This document shows, piece by piece, positions 7,227-13,846 of a stretch of DNA of 26,141 nucleotides. Both the position numbers and the translations under genes were made by a program. Source of the stretch: CAYPOY01 sp964412395. GTDB taxonomy: Bacteria > Chloroflexota > Anaerolineae > B4-G1. The stretch spans positions 1 to 26,141 of the forward strand of contig CAYPOY010000027.1 of assembly GCA_964412395.1 (NCBI GenBank). The letters run 5' to 3'. The notes under the pieces are model-generated. The model saw nothing but the letters and a program-made list of their open reading frames with translations, was not told the DNA's origin and made no database searches. Positions within the stretch are counted from its first letter, which is position 1; each line of letters starts with the position of its first letter.

Positions 7227-8582
7227 TTACCTCTGCTCTGCGGGCGTCCCGGCTTCGGCCCCGAGCAGTGCCTGCAGTTGCCTCAACGTCCGCATCGCTT
7301 CGGGCGGCATGAACTCACGAGTGTAGGTGTTGTAGGACATCCAGCGCAGGGCCTCCACGAAGCGCAAGGCCAGGATGTAGGGCTCGATCGCTCCCTGGCT
7401 CACAACCGTGGATTGTAAGGCATCGGTAAGAGTCACCACCATCTCAGCCTGAGCCTGTATCCGGGCCATGTCCATCCGCAAAAGTTCCGCCTCCCCCTCC
7501 ACTCTGCTCGCCAGCGCTCGGGCCTCCCAGTCCGCGTGCCAGGCCTCGACCCATTGCTTGGAGACAATGTCGGAGAGTTGCTGGGCAATTTCCTTGTCCC
7601 TGGCCTTCACCTCGATCGCGCCTATTTCTACGTTGAGAATCTTGGCTCCTACGCTCCTCACCCCGTCTTGCAGTCCCTCTTCTAGCCGCTGGCGAATTTC
7701 TTCCCGTGGATGCTTCTGATCAGGTTGCGGCGGGGCGATCAGCCAATCCAGCCGGTACTCCGCCAGAATGTTGCGTAAGAGCCCCTCTACGGAACCGATT
7801 ACCACTCGCCCGGTCCACGCTATACGGGGGTCTTCACGATCTGGCTCGCGGATCCACTTGCTGGTCGCCGCCCGCAAGACAGCCTCCTCCGTATAGGGGT
7901 ACGGCGCTTCGCTAGTTGGTGTCTTGGTCTGCTCTCGCCCCTCTGCATCCTGGAATCGATCGTCAATCTTGAACAAGATGTCCGCCTCGCAACTGATCGG
8001 AATACCTTCTTTTGTCAGGGCAAACACTTCATATACCCAGTGCTGAGGACGCAGATCAATAATCTCCCAAACTTTCTCAAAGCGCTCCAACTGCGGGAAG
8101 CCGGCACCGAGAACCCGCTTGAGGCGTCCGTACTGCTCGGTGACGATCGCAGTGTCGTTGTAGACGACCAGTGAAGCAGGGCCGCCTATACGCCTGGCAG
8201 GAGTATCCTCCCCAGAGGCAATCTTTCCTTCCTTAACCAGGAGGTAGGGGCCGAACCCGAGTTTGCCGAATACAATACGGTTCAGCGAGTCGTGTGCTTC
8301 CTTGAGATCTTTAGTAGCGTGCAGTTTGTAGAATAGACGCGAAGCTAACAGAGGAACCGCTACCAGTGCGCCCACAACTGGAAGCACTATGCGCACGGAT
8401 GCAAGCGCCAGGGAAAGCATGGCCTGGATGGAGGCCAAGCCAGCCTGGTCGGGCTCAGGTGCGGTTTCAGCGCTGCGCAGCCACACCTCGGCTGCAAGGC
8501 CGAGTGCTACCGCCACCAGCAGGATCACACCCAACGTGAGCAACGTCCGCTTCAGGTTGTCCTTGTACCATTTCAGCGACAC
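7227..8582 (-). CDS. SPFH/band-7 domain membrane protein (first paralogue)
   Basis: 451 residues from a GTG start with GGAG eight bases upstream. Two N-terminal membrane segments (about 12-33 and 58-82) are followed by a band-7/SPFH region with the block IIDLRPQHWVYEVFALTKEG and the strand ADILFKID. An alpha-helical, charged and Ala-rich tail follows (ARALASRVEGEAELLRMDMA), typical of the coiled coil through which SPFH proteins oligomerise. SPFH proteins (stomatin, prohibitin, flotillin, HflK/C) form large ring or cage assemblies that organise membrane microdomains. The next gene upstream is a clear paralogue with matching IDLRPQ, ALTK-GI and FKID blocks. Gene gaps are only 24 and 25 bases, implying one operon. 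Hetero-oligomerisation like HflK/HflC is plausible but unproven. Confidence 0.82.
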   Translation of the reverse strand: MSLKWYKDNLKRTLLTLGVILLVAVALGLAAEVWLRSAETAPEPDQAGLASIQAMLSLALASVRIVLPVVGALVAVPLLASRLFYKLHATKDLKEAHDSLNRIVFGKLGFGPYLLVKEGKIASGEDTPARRIGGPASLVVYNDTAIVTEQYGRLKRVLGAGFPQLERFEKVWEIIDLRPQHWVYEVFALTKEGIPISCEADILFKIDDRFQDAEGREQTKTPTSEAPYPYTEEAVLRAATSKWIREPDREDPRIAWTGRVVIGSVEGLLRNILAEYRLDWLIAPPQPDQKHPREEIRQRLEEGLQDGVRSVGAKILNVEIGAIEVKARDKEIAQQLSDIVSKQWVEAWHADWEARALASRVEGEAELLRMDMARIQAQAEMVVTLTDALQSTVVSQGAIEPYILALRFVEALRWMSYNTYTREFMPPEAMRTLRQLQALLGAEAGTPAEQR

Positions 8583-8607
8583 GCCAGTATCTCCATGCCT
8601 CGTTTCG

Positions 8608-10092
8608 CTACTCTGTGATGGCCTTGCGGATACCTAGCAGCGCCTGCAGGGTCTCTCCGGGCACCAGCCGTCCCAGCGTAGGCTGCTGTCTCATCAACTC
8701 ATCTAGAATTGACACGAGCAGGTTGAGGGCTACTTCGGGGCGGAGTTCCGTTCTTGCTGTGCTCAACTCTTCCAATTGGCGGCCCAGGTTCAGGATCAAG
8801 TCCGCTTGTGCCTCTGCTCGTGCGCGCTCTACCATGCGCAGCCATTCGGCCTGCCCCTCGGCCTGCTTGAGCATGATCTTGCGTGCCCAGTCCGCCTGCC
8901 AACTGCGCACCCGTTCTACGTACACCTGAGGGTCCGCCGGCTCCAGGTCGCTGATTCCCGCACCGATTAACTGAATACCCAGCGGCTCCAGTTCTGCCGC
9001 TACCTGCTCATAGAACCTTCCTGCGATGACTTTGCGCGGAGGCTTGCCGCCGGGCTGGTAAGGACCATACAAGTCGTCAAAATTATATTCGCTTATAATG
9101 TTCTGCAAAGTGCGCTTGGCAATCATGCGCGGCAGATCGTCCCACGAGCATTGCTTCTTTTCACCGCCCTCGTGCTCCATCTTCTGGGCGTGAATGGCCC
9201 TGAATGCAGCGCCTTTGTTGTAGGGCAGAGGCTCGCCCAGCCTCGACTGCCTGCCGCGTGCATCAATCTTGAACGGTGTGAAAGCCAGCACTCTGATCTT
9301 GATGCCATCCTTGGTCAGCGCCTCCACGTGAAAGGCGCGCAACTGCGGTCGGAGATCAATGGTTCGCACAATCTGGTCGCTGAACCCGGTGAAGATAACA
9401 CCTGGACCTTTCGCTCCTTTAAACTTGAGGCCGTCAGAGATCGCCACCGCGTGGTCGCAGCCAGTGAGGATGAAGCCGGGGCTTGTCGTAAGCCGACTAA
9501 ATGGATTGCCAGGCACTCGCTCCTCCACCTTATCTTCCTCGTGTAACTCGTCCACCACAACGTAGGCGGGGAAATTCACGTGCGATATATAATCCCGCAG
9601 GAAGCTGAAGACCTTGTCCCGATGGCCCTTACTGGGAAGTGGGAGCAGGAAGCCGCTCACGACATAGAGGCCCCGCAGAAAGACTGCGCCGCCTGCAACT
9701 AGAGATAATAGAAAGATCACGGCCCCCGCTATCGGAAGTGTACCCTCCCCCCGCACATGGCGAGCCAGGCCCGCGCCCCAGAGGATGGCGAGCATCAGCG
9801 TCACAACAACTGCGGCAGGCTTGAACTTGAGCCACAAGTAGAGCAGTAAACATACGCCGAGGCCCGCCAGCACCCAGCCGAACAGGGCCGCGAACAGTAT
9901 ATTGAGTACAGGCAAAAATTCGGTTAGGTTGAGTCGAGGTAGGAGTGTGGTTAGAGGGACGTGTAGCGCAAACAGTCCTATCAGAGCAAGCACTAGGAGT
10001 AGGGTGTAACAGCCAATCGGCCTGTGCAGGATACCGCCGATTGTCTCCCTTGAGTATTTAGCGAACCGTTCTTGTGGACTCTGTACTTCCAT
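8608..10092 (-). CDS. SPFH/band-7 domain membrane protein (second paralogue), four membrane segments
   Basis: A 494-residue protein. It has about four hydrophobic segments in residues 25-150 (TLLLVLALIGLFALHV; ILFAALFGWVLAGLGVCLLLY; AVVVTLMLAILWGAGLA; AGAVIFLLSLVAGGAVFL). A band-7/SPFH region follows from about 190 (TIDLRPQLRAFHVEALTKDG, FTPFKID, IISEYNFDDLY), then a helical tail (WQADWARKIMLKQAEGQAEWLR). The tail closely resembles that of the adjacent SPFH gene. The extra transmembrane pair distinguishes it from its sister and from usual stomatins. The ribosome site is weak (AGGT). It sits 75 bases after the zinc-ribbon gene and 25 bases before the sister gene. Likely role (inference): one subunit of a two-component SPFH membrane assembly. 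Confidence 0.8.
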   Translation of the reverse strand: MEVQSPQERFAKYSRETIGGILHRPIGCYTLLLVLALIGLFALHVPLTTLLPRLNLTEFLPVLNILFAALFGWVLAGLGVCLLLYLWLKFKPAAVVVTLMLAILWGAGLARHVRGEGTLPIAGAVIFLLSLVAGGAVFLRGLYVVSGFLLPLPSKGHRDKVFSFLRDYISHVNFPAYVVVDELHEEDKVEERVPGNPFSRLTTSPGFILTGCDHAVAISDGLKFKGAKGPGVIFTGFSDQIVRTIDLRPQLRAFHVEALTKDGIKIRVLAFTPFKIDARGRQSRLGEPLPYNKGAAFRAIHAQKMEHEGGEKKQCSWDDLPRMIAKRTLQNIISEYNFDDLYGPYQPGGKPPRKVIAGRFYEQVAAELEPLGIQLIGAGISDLEPADPQVYVERVRSWQADWARKIMLKQAEGQAEWLRMVERARAEAQADLILNLGRQLEELSTARTELRPEVALNLLVSILDELMRQQPTLGRLVPGETLQALLGIRKAITE

Positions 10093-10167
10093 AAAACGAC
10101 CTGTGGAGAAGGAACAACTTGGGCAAGATCGTGCGCTGTTTTGAAGGCTGAGATCACTGCGCGGTCC

Positions 10168-11217
10168 TTATTTCTTTTCCTCCTCCTTCATACGCCCCAC
10201 CTTGGTTATCCGGCTCCAGGGATCCGCTTCCACCTCATAAGTGGCGTAGATAGGGCGCTCTGTCCGCTCGCCTGTCAGACTTTCCTCCGTCTTGCTGCCC
10301 GCTCTTACGATTGCCTTGAGTCTGATCCCGCCATCGGCGGTTCGTTCCATCTCGTCCCATGTCCAACTTCTTGCCCCCTGTGTCGTCCCAGTGGGTGTCT
10401 TCGCGCCGCCGATCACTCTTGGCGTGATAGCTCTGTGTACAGCACGCCCTGCCTCGCGCTGCACGACCTTTACCAGCAGGTCTTCCCGCAGGAAAATTGG
10501 CTGCGGCAGCGCATCGTTCATTTTCTGCGCATAGGATAGGGCCGACAGAAGCGATGTTGCATAGGTAATAGAAATCATGAAAGTGACGTAGCTACCCATC
10601 AACATGAAAGGGAGAACCAGTCTGATTTTCTTGCGCAGGTCATCCATCTCATCTTGATCGGGTTGTCCTTCCTCGGTAGTTGTGTCATTCGTCGTTTCTT
10701 CCTGCTCCACCTGATCCAGATACGCCTGATCCATGAAGAACCACCGCGCCAATTTCCCCGGCATACTCGACGTGGTCATGCTGTACGCGACCACTACCAT
10801 CAGAAGTAGAGAGAGCCCAGGCAGCACAACTGCCCTCAACCGGATACCACCCAGCAATGCGCGGTGTCCCCGCTTGACTCGTTGCAGCAGTTCCTGCTCC
10901 CGTATGTCGTGGCGTGCGCCGTACGCTGCATGTGCAGCGACGAGGCACAGACATACGGTGACTACCACTGCCAGTAACCGAACGGCAAGGGTGATGCCCT
11001 CCCAGAACTCTATTCCTATCAAACCGCATGCTAGAGCAAAGCCGGTGAGGAGAAAAGGTAAAAAGGTCGGTTTATAGAACGCTAATAGACCCTCTATTCC
11101 CTCCTTCTCCTCATCCTGCGTCGCTCGCCAATCGTTCCAAAGGGTGTTGTCGGAACCACATCGATTGCATTTTTCCCCGGCCTTGTGGTACCCTTTGCAA
11201 ACGATGCATTCAGGCAT
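10168..11217 (-). CDS. Zinc-ribbon polytopic membrane protein, function unknown
   Basis: A 349-residue protein. The N-terminus carries a Cys4 zinc-ribbon pattern (C4-x2-C7, C17-x2-C20) with a His at 11. About four membrane segments follow: roughly 49-70, 76-98, 126-147 and 200-222. The hydrophilic C-terminal domain of about 115 residues ends in a Lys/Glu-rich tail. I do not recognise the family. The ATG is preceded by GGGAGGT with eight bases of spacing. It is the first gene of a four-gene run (zinc ribbon, SPFH, SPFH, TPR) behind the promoter at 11271-11299. Membrane location plus company of SPFH proteins suggests a client or partner of the SPFH assembly; this is inference from context only. 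Confidence 0.7.
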   Translation of the reverse strand: MPECIVCKGYHKAGEKCNRCGSDNTLWNDWRATQDEEKEGIEGLLAFYKPTFLPFLLTGFALACGLIGIEFWEGITLAVRLLAVVVTVCLCLVAAHAAYGARHDIREQELLQRVKRGHRALLGGIRLRAVVLPGLSLLLMVVVAYSMTTSSMPGKLARWFFMDQAYLDQVEQEETTNDTTTEEGQPDQDEMDDLRKKIRLVLPFMLMGSYVTFMISITYATSLLSALSYAQKMNDALPQPIFLREDLLVKVVQREAGRAVHRAITPRVIGGAKTPTGTTQGARSWTWDEMERTADGGIRLKAIVRAGSKTEESLTGERTERPIYATYEVEADPWSRITKVGRMKEEEKK

Positions 11218-11648
11218 GCTCCATTACCTCCCGCCCATTTGGGTCATCCAGCCGCACACACCACCGCCTTAGAATATCACAGATTTATCCCAAACGCAAA
11301 TTCACGAAAAGCGGTTGACCCAGGTGCCGACCACGCCGTCGCCAGCCGCTAGCTGGCTGGGCCGCTGCTACACCAACTTACTGTGTCCAGAGCAGAGCGG
11401 TCCGCTGGTAGATGTGTCTCTGTTACAGGCACACTACCCGAACGGATCAGGCTGTATGAGGGCTGAGGTCAGTGGGGTGGCATCGGGTGTGCCAGGGGGC
11501 TTGGGCTGTGTGCTGGTGCGAGCAACCGGGTCACACCGGTGTCGTTTGAGGATGGAACTATCCTGAATCTCTGCGATGGCCAGATTGCCCTGCGCTAGAT
11601 CGAACAGCGCTTTGAGCAGTATGGGATGGCTCTGGTGGCAGTGTTGTA
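11218..11648. other. Gap of about 430 bases without a convincing gene
   Basis: It contains the operon promoter at its left end, a small GCCAGC/GCTGGC hairpin at 11341-11357, and short open frames with no ribosome site. On the plus strand around 11500-11685 one frame reads like protein but is interrupted by a TAG at 11596-11598; it is listed separately as a possible remnant. Confidence 0.6.
11271..11299 (-). promoter_or_regulatory. Promoter of the zinc-ribbon/SPFH/TPR operon
   Basis: On the minus strand: -35 TTGCGT (11294-11299), a 17-base spacer, and -10 TATTCT (11271-11276). The -10 is immediately preceded by TGA, forming an extended -10. The predicted start is near 11264, giving a leader of roughly 47 bases to the ATG at 11217. 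Confidence 0.55.
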
Positions 11649-11685
11649 TCAGAGGGGATTGCTCAATCTGGAGTCTGCAGCCTGA
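11500..11685 (+). pseudogene. Possible degraded coding remnant
   Basis: One plus-strand frame gives protein-like text (VSFEDGTILNLCDGQIALR), then a TAG at 11596-11598. It continues IEQRFEQYGMALVAVLYQRG to a TGA at 11683-11685. There is no start codon with a ribosome site, an upstream in-frame stop is present, and its 3' end overlaps the 3' end of the minus-strand gene at 11649. It may be a decayed gene fragment or chance; I do not recognise a family. Confidence 0.2.
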
Positions 11686-11960
11686 GGCGATTGTAATTGG
11701 CGTAGGGGCCGGGCCAGATTTTTGACTTCCCGCAGTTCGGATATATCCTTCCTTGCCTCTAGCCATACGCGGAGCCACGGGGCCAGCAGCGCCAAACTGG
11801 CTGGGAGTAGCGTCACGCCTGCAAGATACAGCAGCTGTGGGTCGGGCCCGATGACGTTAAAGAGCCAGACTATCCCACTGGCGGGTAGCAGCAGCCACAA
11901 CGCCGCCGCCATAGCAGTGTACTTCGGGGTTATAACGCATTTCGAGATTACCCGTTGCAT
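11649..11960 (-). CDS. Small two-helix membrane protein, function unknown
   Basis: 103 residues from the ATG at 11958-11960, chosen because GGAGG lies about eight bases upstream. The longer in-frame ATG at 12020 has no such signal. Two hydrophobic segments (about 15-37, AAALWLLLPASGIVWLF; about 44-66, LLYLAGVTLLPASLALLAPW) form a helical hairpin. A charged cytoplasmic-type segment (RVWLEARKDISELREVKNLARP) and a Ser/Gln-rich tail follow. I do not recognise a family. It is a single gene, divergent from the winged-helix NTPase gene and about 430 bases upstream of the zinc-ribbon operon. Small two-helix membrane proteins in accessory islands can be membrane-disrupting effectors, but nothing in this sequence specifically shows that. 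Confidence 0.55.
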   Translation of the reverse strand: MQRVISKCVITPKYTAMAAALWLLLPASGIVWLFNVIGPDPQLLYLAGVTLLPASLALLAPWLRVWLEARKDISELREVKNLARPLRQLQSPQAADSRLSNPL

Positions 11961-12077
11961 TTCTTGACCTCCTTGCTCTTGACTCAGGTTCCGGCCGGCG
12001 CTGCAACTGTGGTGTAACACGGCCAGGGATGCACCGACTTGCTACAATGCTATATTAACAGCGACCCATTTCAAACA

Positions 12078-12113
12078 CCGTGTCATGGAGCGTGTCAAAA
12101 AGCGTGTCAAAAA
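12078..12113. repeat. Three 12-base direct repeats with TGTCA cores
   Basis: Three contiguous 12-base units: CCGTGTCATGGA, then GCGTGTCAAAAA twice. TGTCA cores begin at 12081, 12093 and 12105. Phased direct repeats 5' of a promoter fit binding sites for a winged-helix regulator, possibly the product of the gene at 12277; this is inferred. Confidence 0.6.
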
Positions 12114-12205
12114 CAGGTCCCCCACCACGCCATCCCTCGGCTCCACGCACTGAACTTGAAGAGTATCCCAACCTTATCCCGAGTGCAGATGCGCCAAAAT
12201 GGGAT

Positions 12206-12234
12206 TTGCAGCCCCTGACCGCCGATGCTATAAT
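12206..12234 (+). promoter_or_regulatory. Promoter of the winged-helix NTPase/membrane NTPase pair
   Basis: -10 TATAAT (12229-12234) is preceded by TGC, a perfect extended -10. A partial -35 TTGCAG (12206-12211) lies 17 bases upstream. The start would be near 12241. This leaves a leader of about 36 bases to the ATG at 12277 and argues against the upstream in-frame start at 12199. Confidence 0.6.
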
Positions 12235-12276
12235 ACCTTTGACCGCCTGTTCTGCAACCTGCCTTTTGGAGCAGCC

Positions 12277-13833
12277 ATGCCTCCGCGAACACCGGATGAA
12301 CGACAACCTAACGCCACATCCTCAGAGCCCTGGTGGAAGCACCATGGTTTCACGGAGAATCCTTTCGCGCTGCGGGAGGCCGGACGGGAAACCCGGTTGT
12401 CAGAGTACTTCGTGCACGGGCCGGATTACGACGCAGTAAAGGGATCTCCCGACGATCCCCAAACGACCATCGTTTTCGCTGCCCGTGGCTGCGGCAAGAG
12501 CGCCTACCGCCGGATGATCCAGACCTCTTGCCGGCCAGACGACGAAGAGAGTACCATCCTGGCCGTTCCTCACACGGAGTTCTCGGATGTTTTGAATGCT
12601 GCAGGCAACCCTGTGGACGTTGCCCTGGAGATGCACATTGAGGCGCTCCTGTGCTCAGCGGCTACTACGTTGCTACAGGAATTCCTACGTCGCCCCACCT
12701 CGTTCGATCACCTGTCGCTTGAAGGCCGTGCGTTCTTCAAGTGGTTCATTCACACCTATGCCCCCCGCACCCTACGTCCTCTCAATTTGATCGAGGAACT
12801 GAGGGCTACGGAGGAGTTCCCGGAGATTGAGGAGCGGACGATGCGGGATGCCACGCGCTCACACGAGTGGTTCCTGGAGTGGCTTGAACGTCCCCCGATG
12901 GACAGGAACACTCAAGCCCGTTTGCTCCTGACACTCTTGCGCACCCAATCTGTCTCTCCACCTGAGAAGACGGCGCGAAGCCCAGTCGCACTGGTACGAG
13001 AGTTCGTGGACCTGGCGCGCCAGAGCGGGCTCCAGGCACTCTATTTTCTCATTGATGGCCTCGATGAACTGAGGATGACCGCCTCTGACCCGGCCGCAGT
13101 CGCTGGCCTGGTGGCCCCGTTGCTGGCGGAACTTCCCCTGATGGAACTCCCGCACACCGCCTTCAAGTTCTTCCTGCCTGCTGAGGCAACGACGGCCCTG
13201 CACATGCGGCGTGATAGCCGGCTGGATCGCTTCCCCATCTACCATCTCACCTGGAGGGACACCGACCTGGAGCAGATGCTCCAGCTGCGGCTGAGGGCCT
13301 TCAACGAGCGCGGAATAGGCGACCTAGGAGCCATCTCGGAGGAGGATATCGCGAGCCGTGTTGACCGGGACCTGGTCGAGATGGCTTATGGCTCTCCCCG
13401 CCGGCTGCTGATGCTGGGAGACGCGCTGTTTGCGGCTCACGCCGCCCGGTCGGGGGCCGGGCTGCTACTGAACCAGCAGGATTGGGAAGAGGCTTGCCGG
13501 AACTTTGAGCGCATCTTCGGCCCGCTGGTGCCGCCGCTGCGCGTGGATCGGGAGATGGGCAAAGTCTTTATCGGCGATGAGGAACTTCCATCTCGCCTTT
13601 CCCCTATGGAATTTGGATTGCTCGAGTTCCTGTACCGGGCTGGGGGGGGGCTGTGCAGCCGTGACAAAATCTCCTATGACCTGCATGAGCGCCCTGAATA
13701 TGGCGTCATCAGCGATGAGGCGTTCGATTCCCTTGTCCTCCGCCTGCGCCGCAAGATCGAGCGCCATCCCAAGCGGCCCGCTTATCTGATCACCGAGCGG
13801 GGAATGGGCTACCGGCTGGAGAACATCGGTTGA
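12277..13833 (+). CDS. P-loop NTPase with C-terminal OmpR-type winged helix
   Basis: 518 residues from the ATG at 12277 (GGAG five bases upstream). An N-terminal GFTENPFALR motif precedes Walker A ARGCGKS (69-75). Walker B is LYFLIDGLDEL (about 255-264), and a sensor/lid region ends with SPRRLLMLGDAL. Residues about 421-518 form a Trans_reg_C/OmpR-type winged helix: LSPMEFGLLEFLYRAGG, then DEAFDSLVLRLRRKIE and YLITERGMGYRL. Known OmpR-type domains bind tandem direct repeats. Here the receiver domain of a response regulator is replaced by an NTPase, so ATP state or partner binding, not phosphorylation, may control DNA binding (inference). The next gene, 13 bases downstream, encodes a membrane-bound NTPase with related lid sequence. 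The NTPase may belong to the Sll1717-like P-loop group; I am unsure. Confidence 0.8.
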   Translation: MPPRTPDERQPNATSSEPWWKHHGFTENPFALREAGRETRLSEYFVHGPDYDAVKGSPDDPQTTIVFAARGCGKSAYRRMIQTSCRPDDEESTILAVPHTEFSDVLNAAGNPVDVALEMHIEALLCSAATTLLQEFLRRPTSFDHLSLEGRAFFKWFIHTYAPRTLRPLNLIEELRATEEFPEIEERTMRDATRSHEWFLEWLERPPMDRNTQARLLLTLLRTQSVSPPEKTARSPVALVREFVDLARQSGLQALYFLIDGLDELRMTASDPAAVAGLVAPLLAELPLMELPHTAFKFFLPAEATTALHMRRDSRLDRFPIYHLTWRDTDLEQMLQLRLRAFNERGIGDLGAISEEDIASRVDRDLVEMAYGSPRRLLMLGDALFAAHAARSGAGLLLNQQDWEEACRNFERIFGPLVPPLRVDREMGKVFIGDEELPSRLSPMEFGLLEFLYRAGGGLCSRDKISYDLHERPEYGVISDEAFDSLVLRLRRKIERHPKRPAYLITERGMGYRLENIG

Positions 13834-13846
13834 CCGGAGGAGGTGA

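Larger units (their letters stand above)
11961..12276. other. Divergent regulatory interval of about 316 bases
   Basis: Located between the divergent genes at 11960 and 12277. It holds a plus-strand extended -10-like TGCTATATT (12048-12056), three 12-base direct repeats (12078-12113) and the plus-strand promoter at 12206-12234. No gene is convincing in it. Confidence 0.6.

Noticed and set aside
11315..11566. Plus-strand open frame of 83 codons in the gap
   Set aside because: No ribosome site, no protein-like hydrophobic pattern, and it crosses the frame of the possible remnant.
12078..12113. CRISPR array
   Set aside because: Only three contiguous 12-base units with no spacers; this is a small tandem repeat.
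12199..12276. Upstream in-frame ATG (12199) as start of the winged-helix NTPase
   Set aside because: It lies upstream of the extended -10 at 12226-12234, so it would not be on the main transcript; the ATG at 12277 has GGAG upstream.
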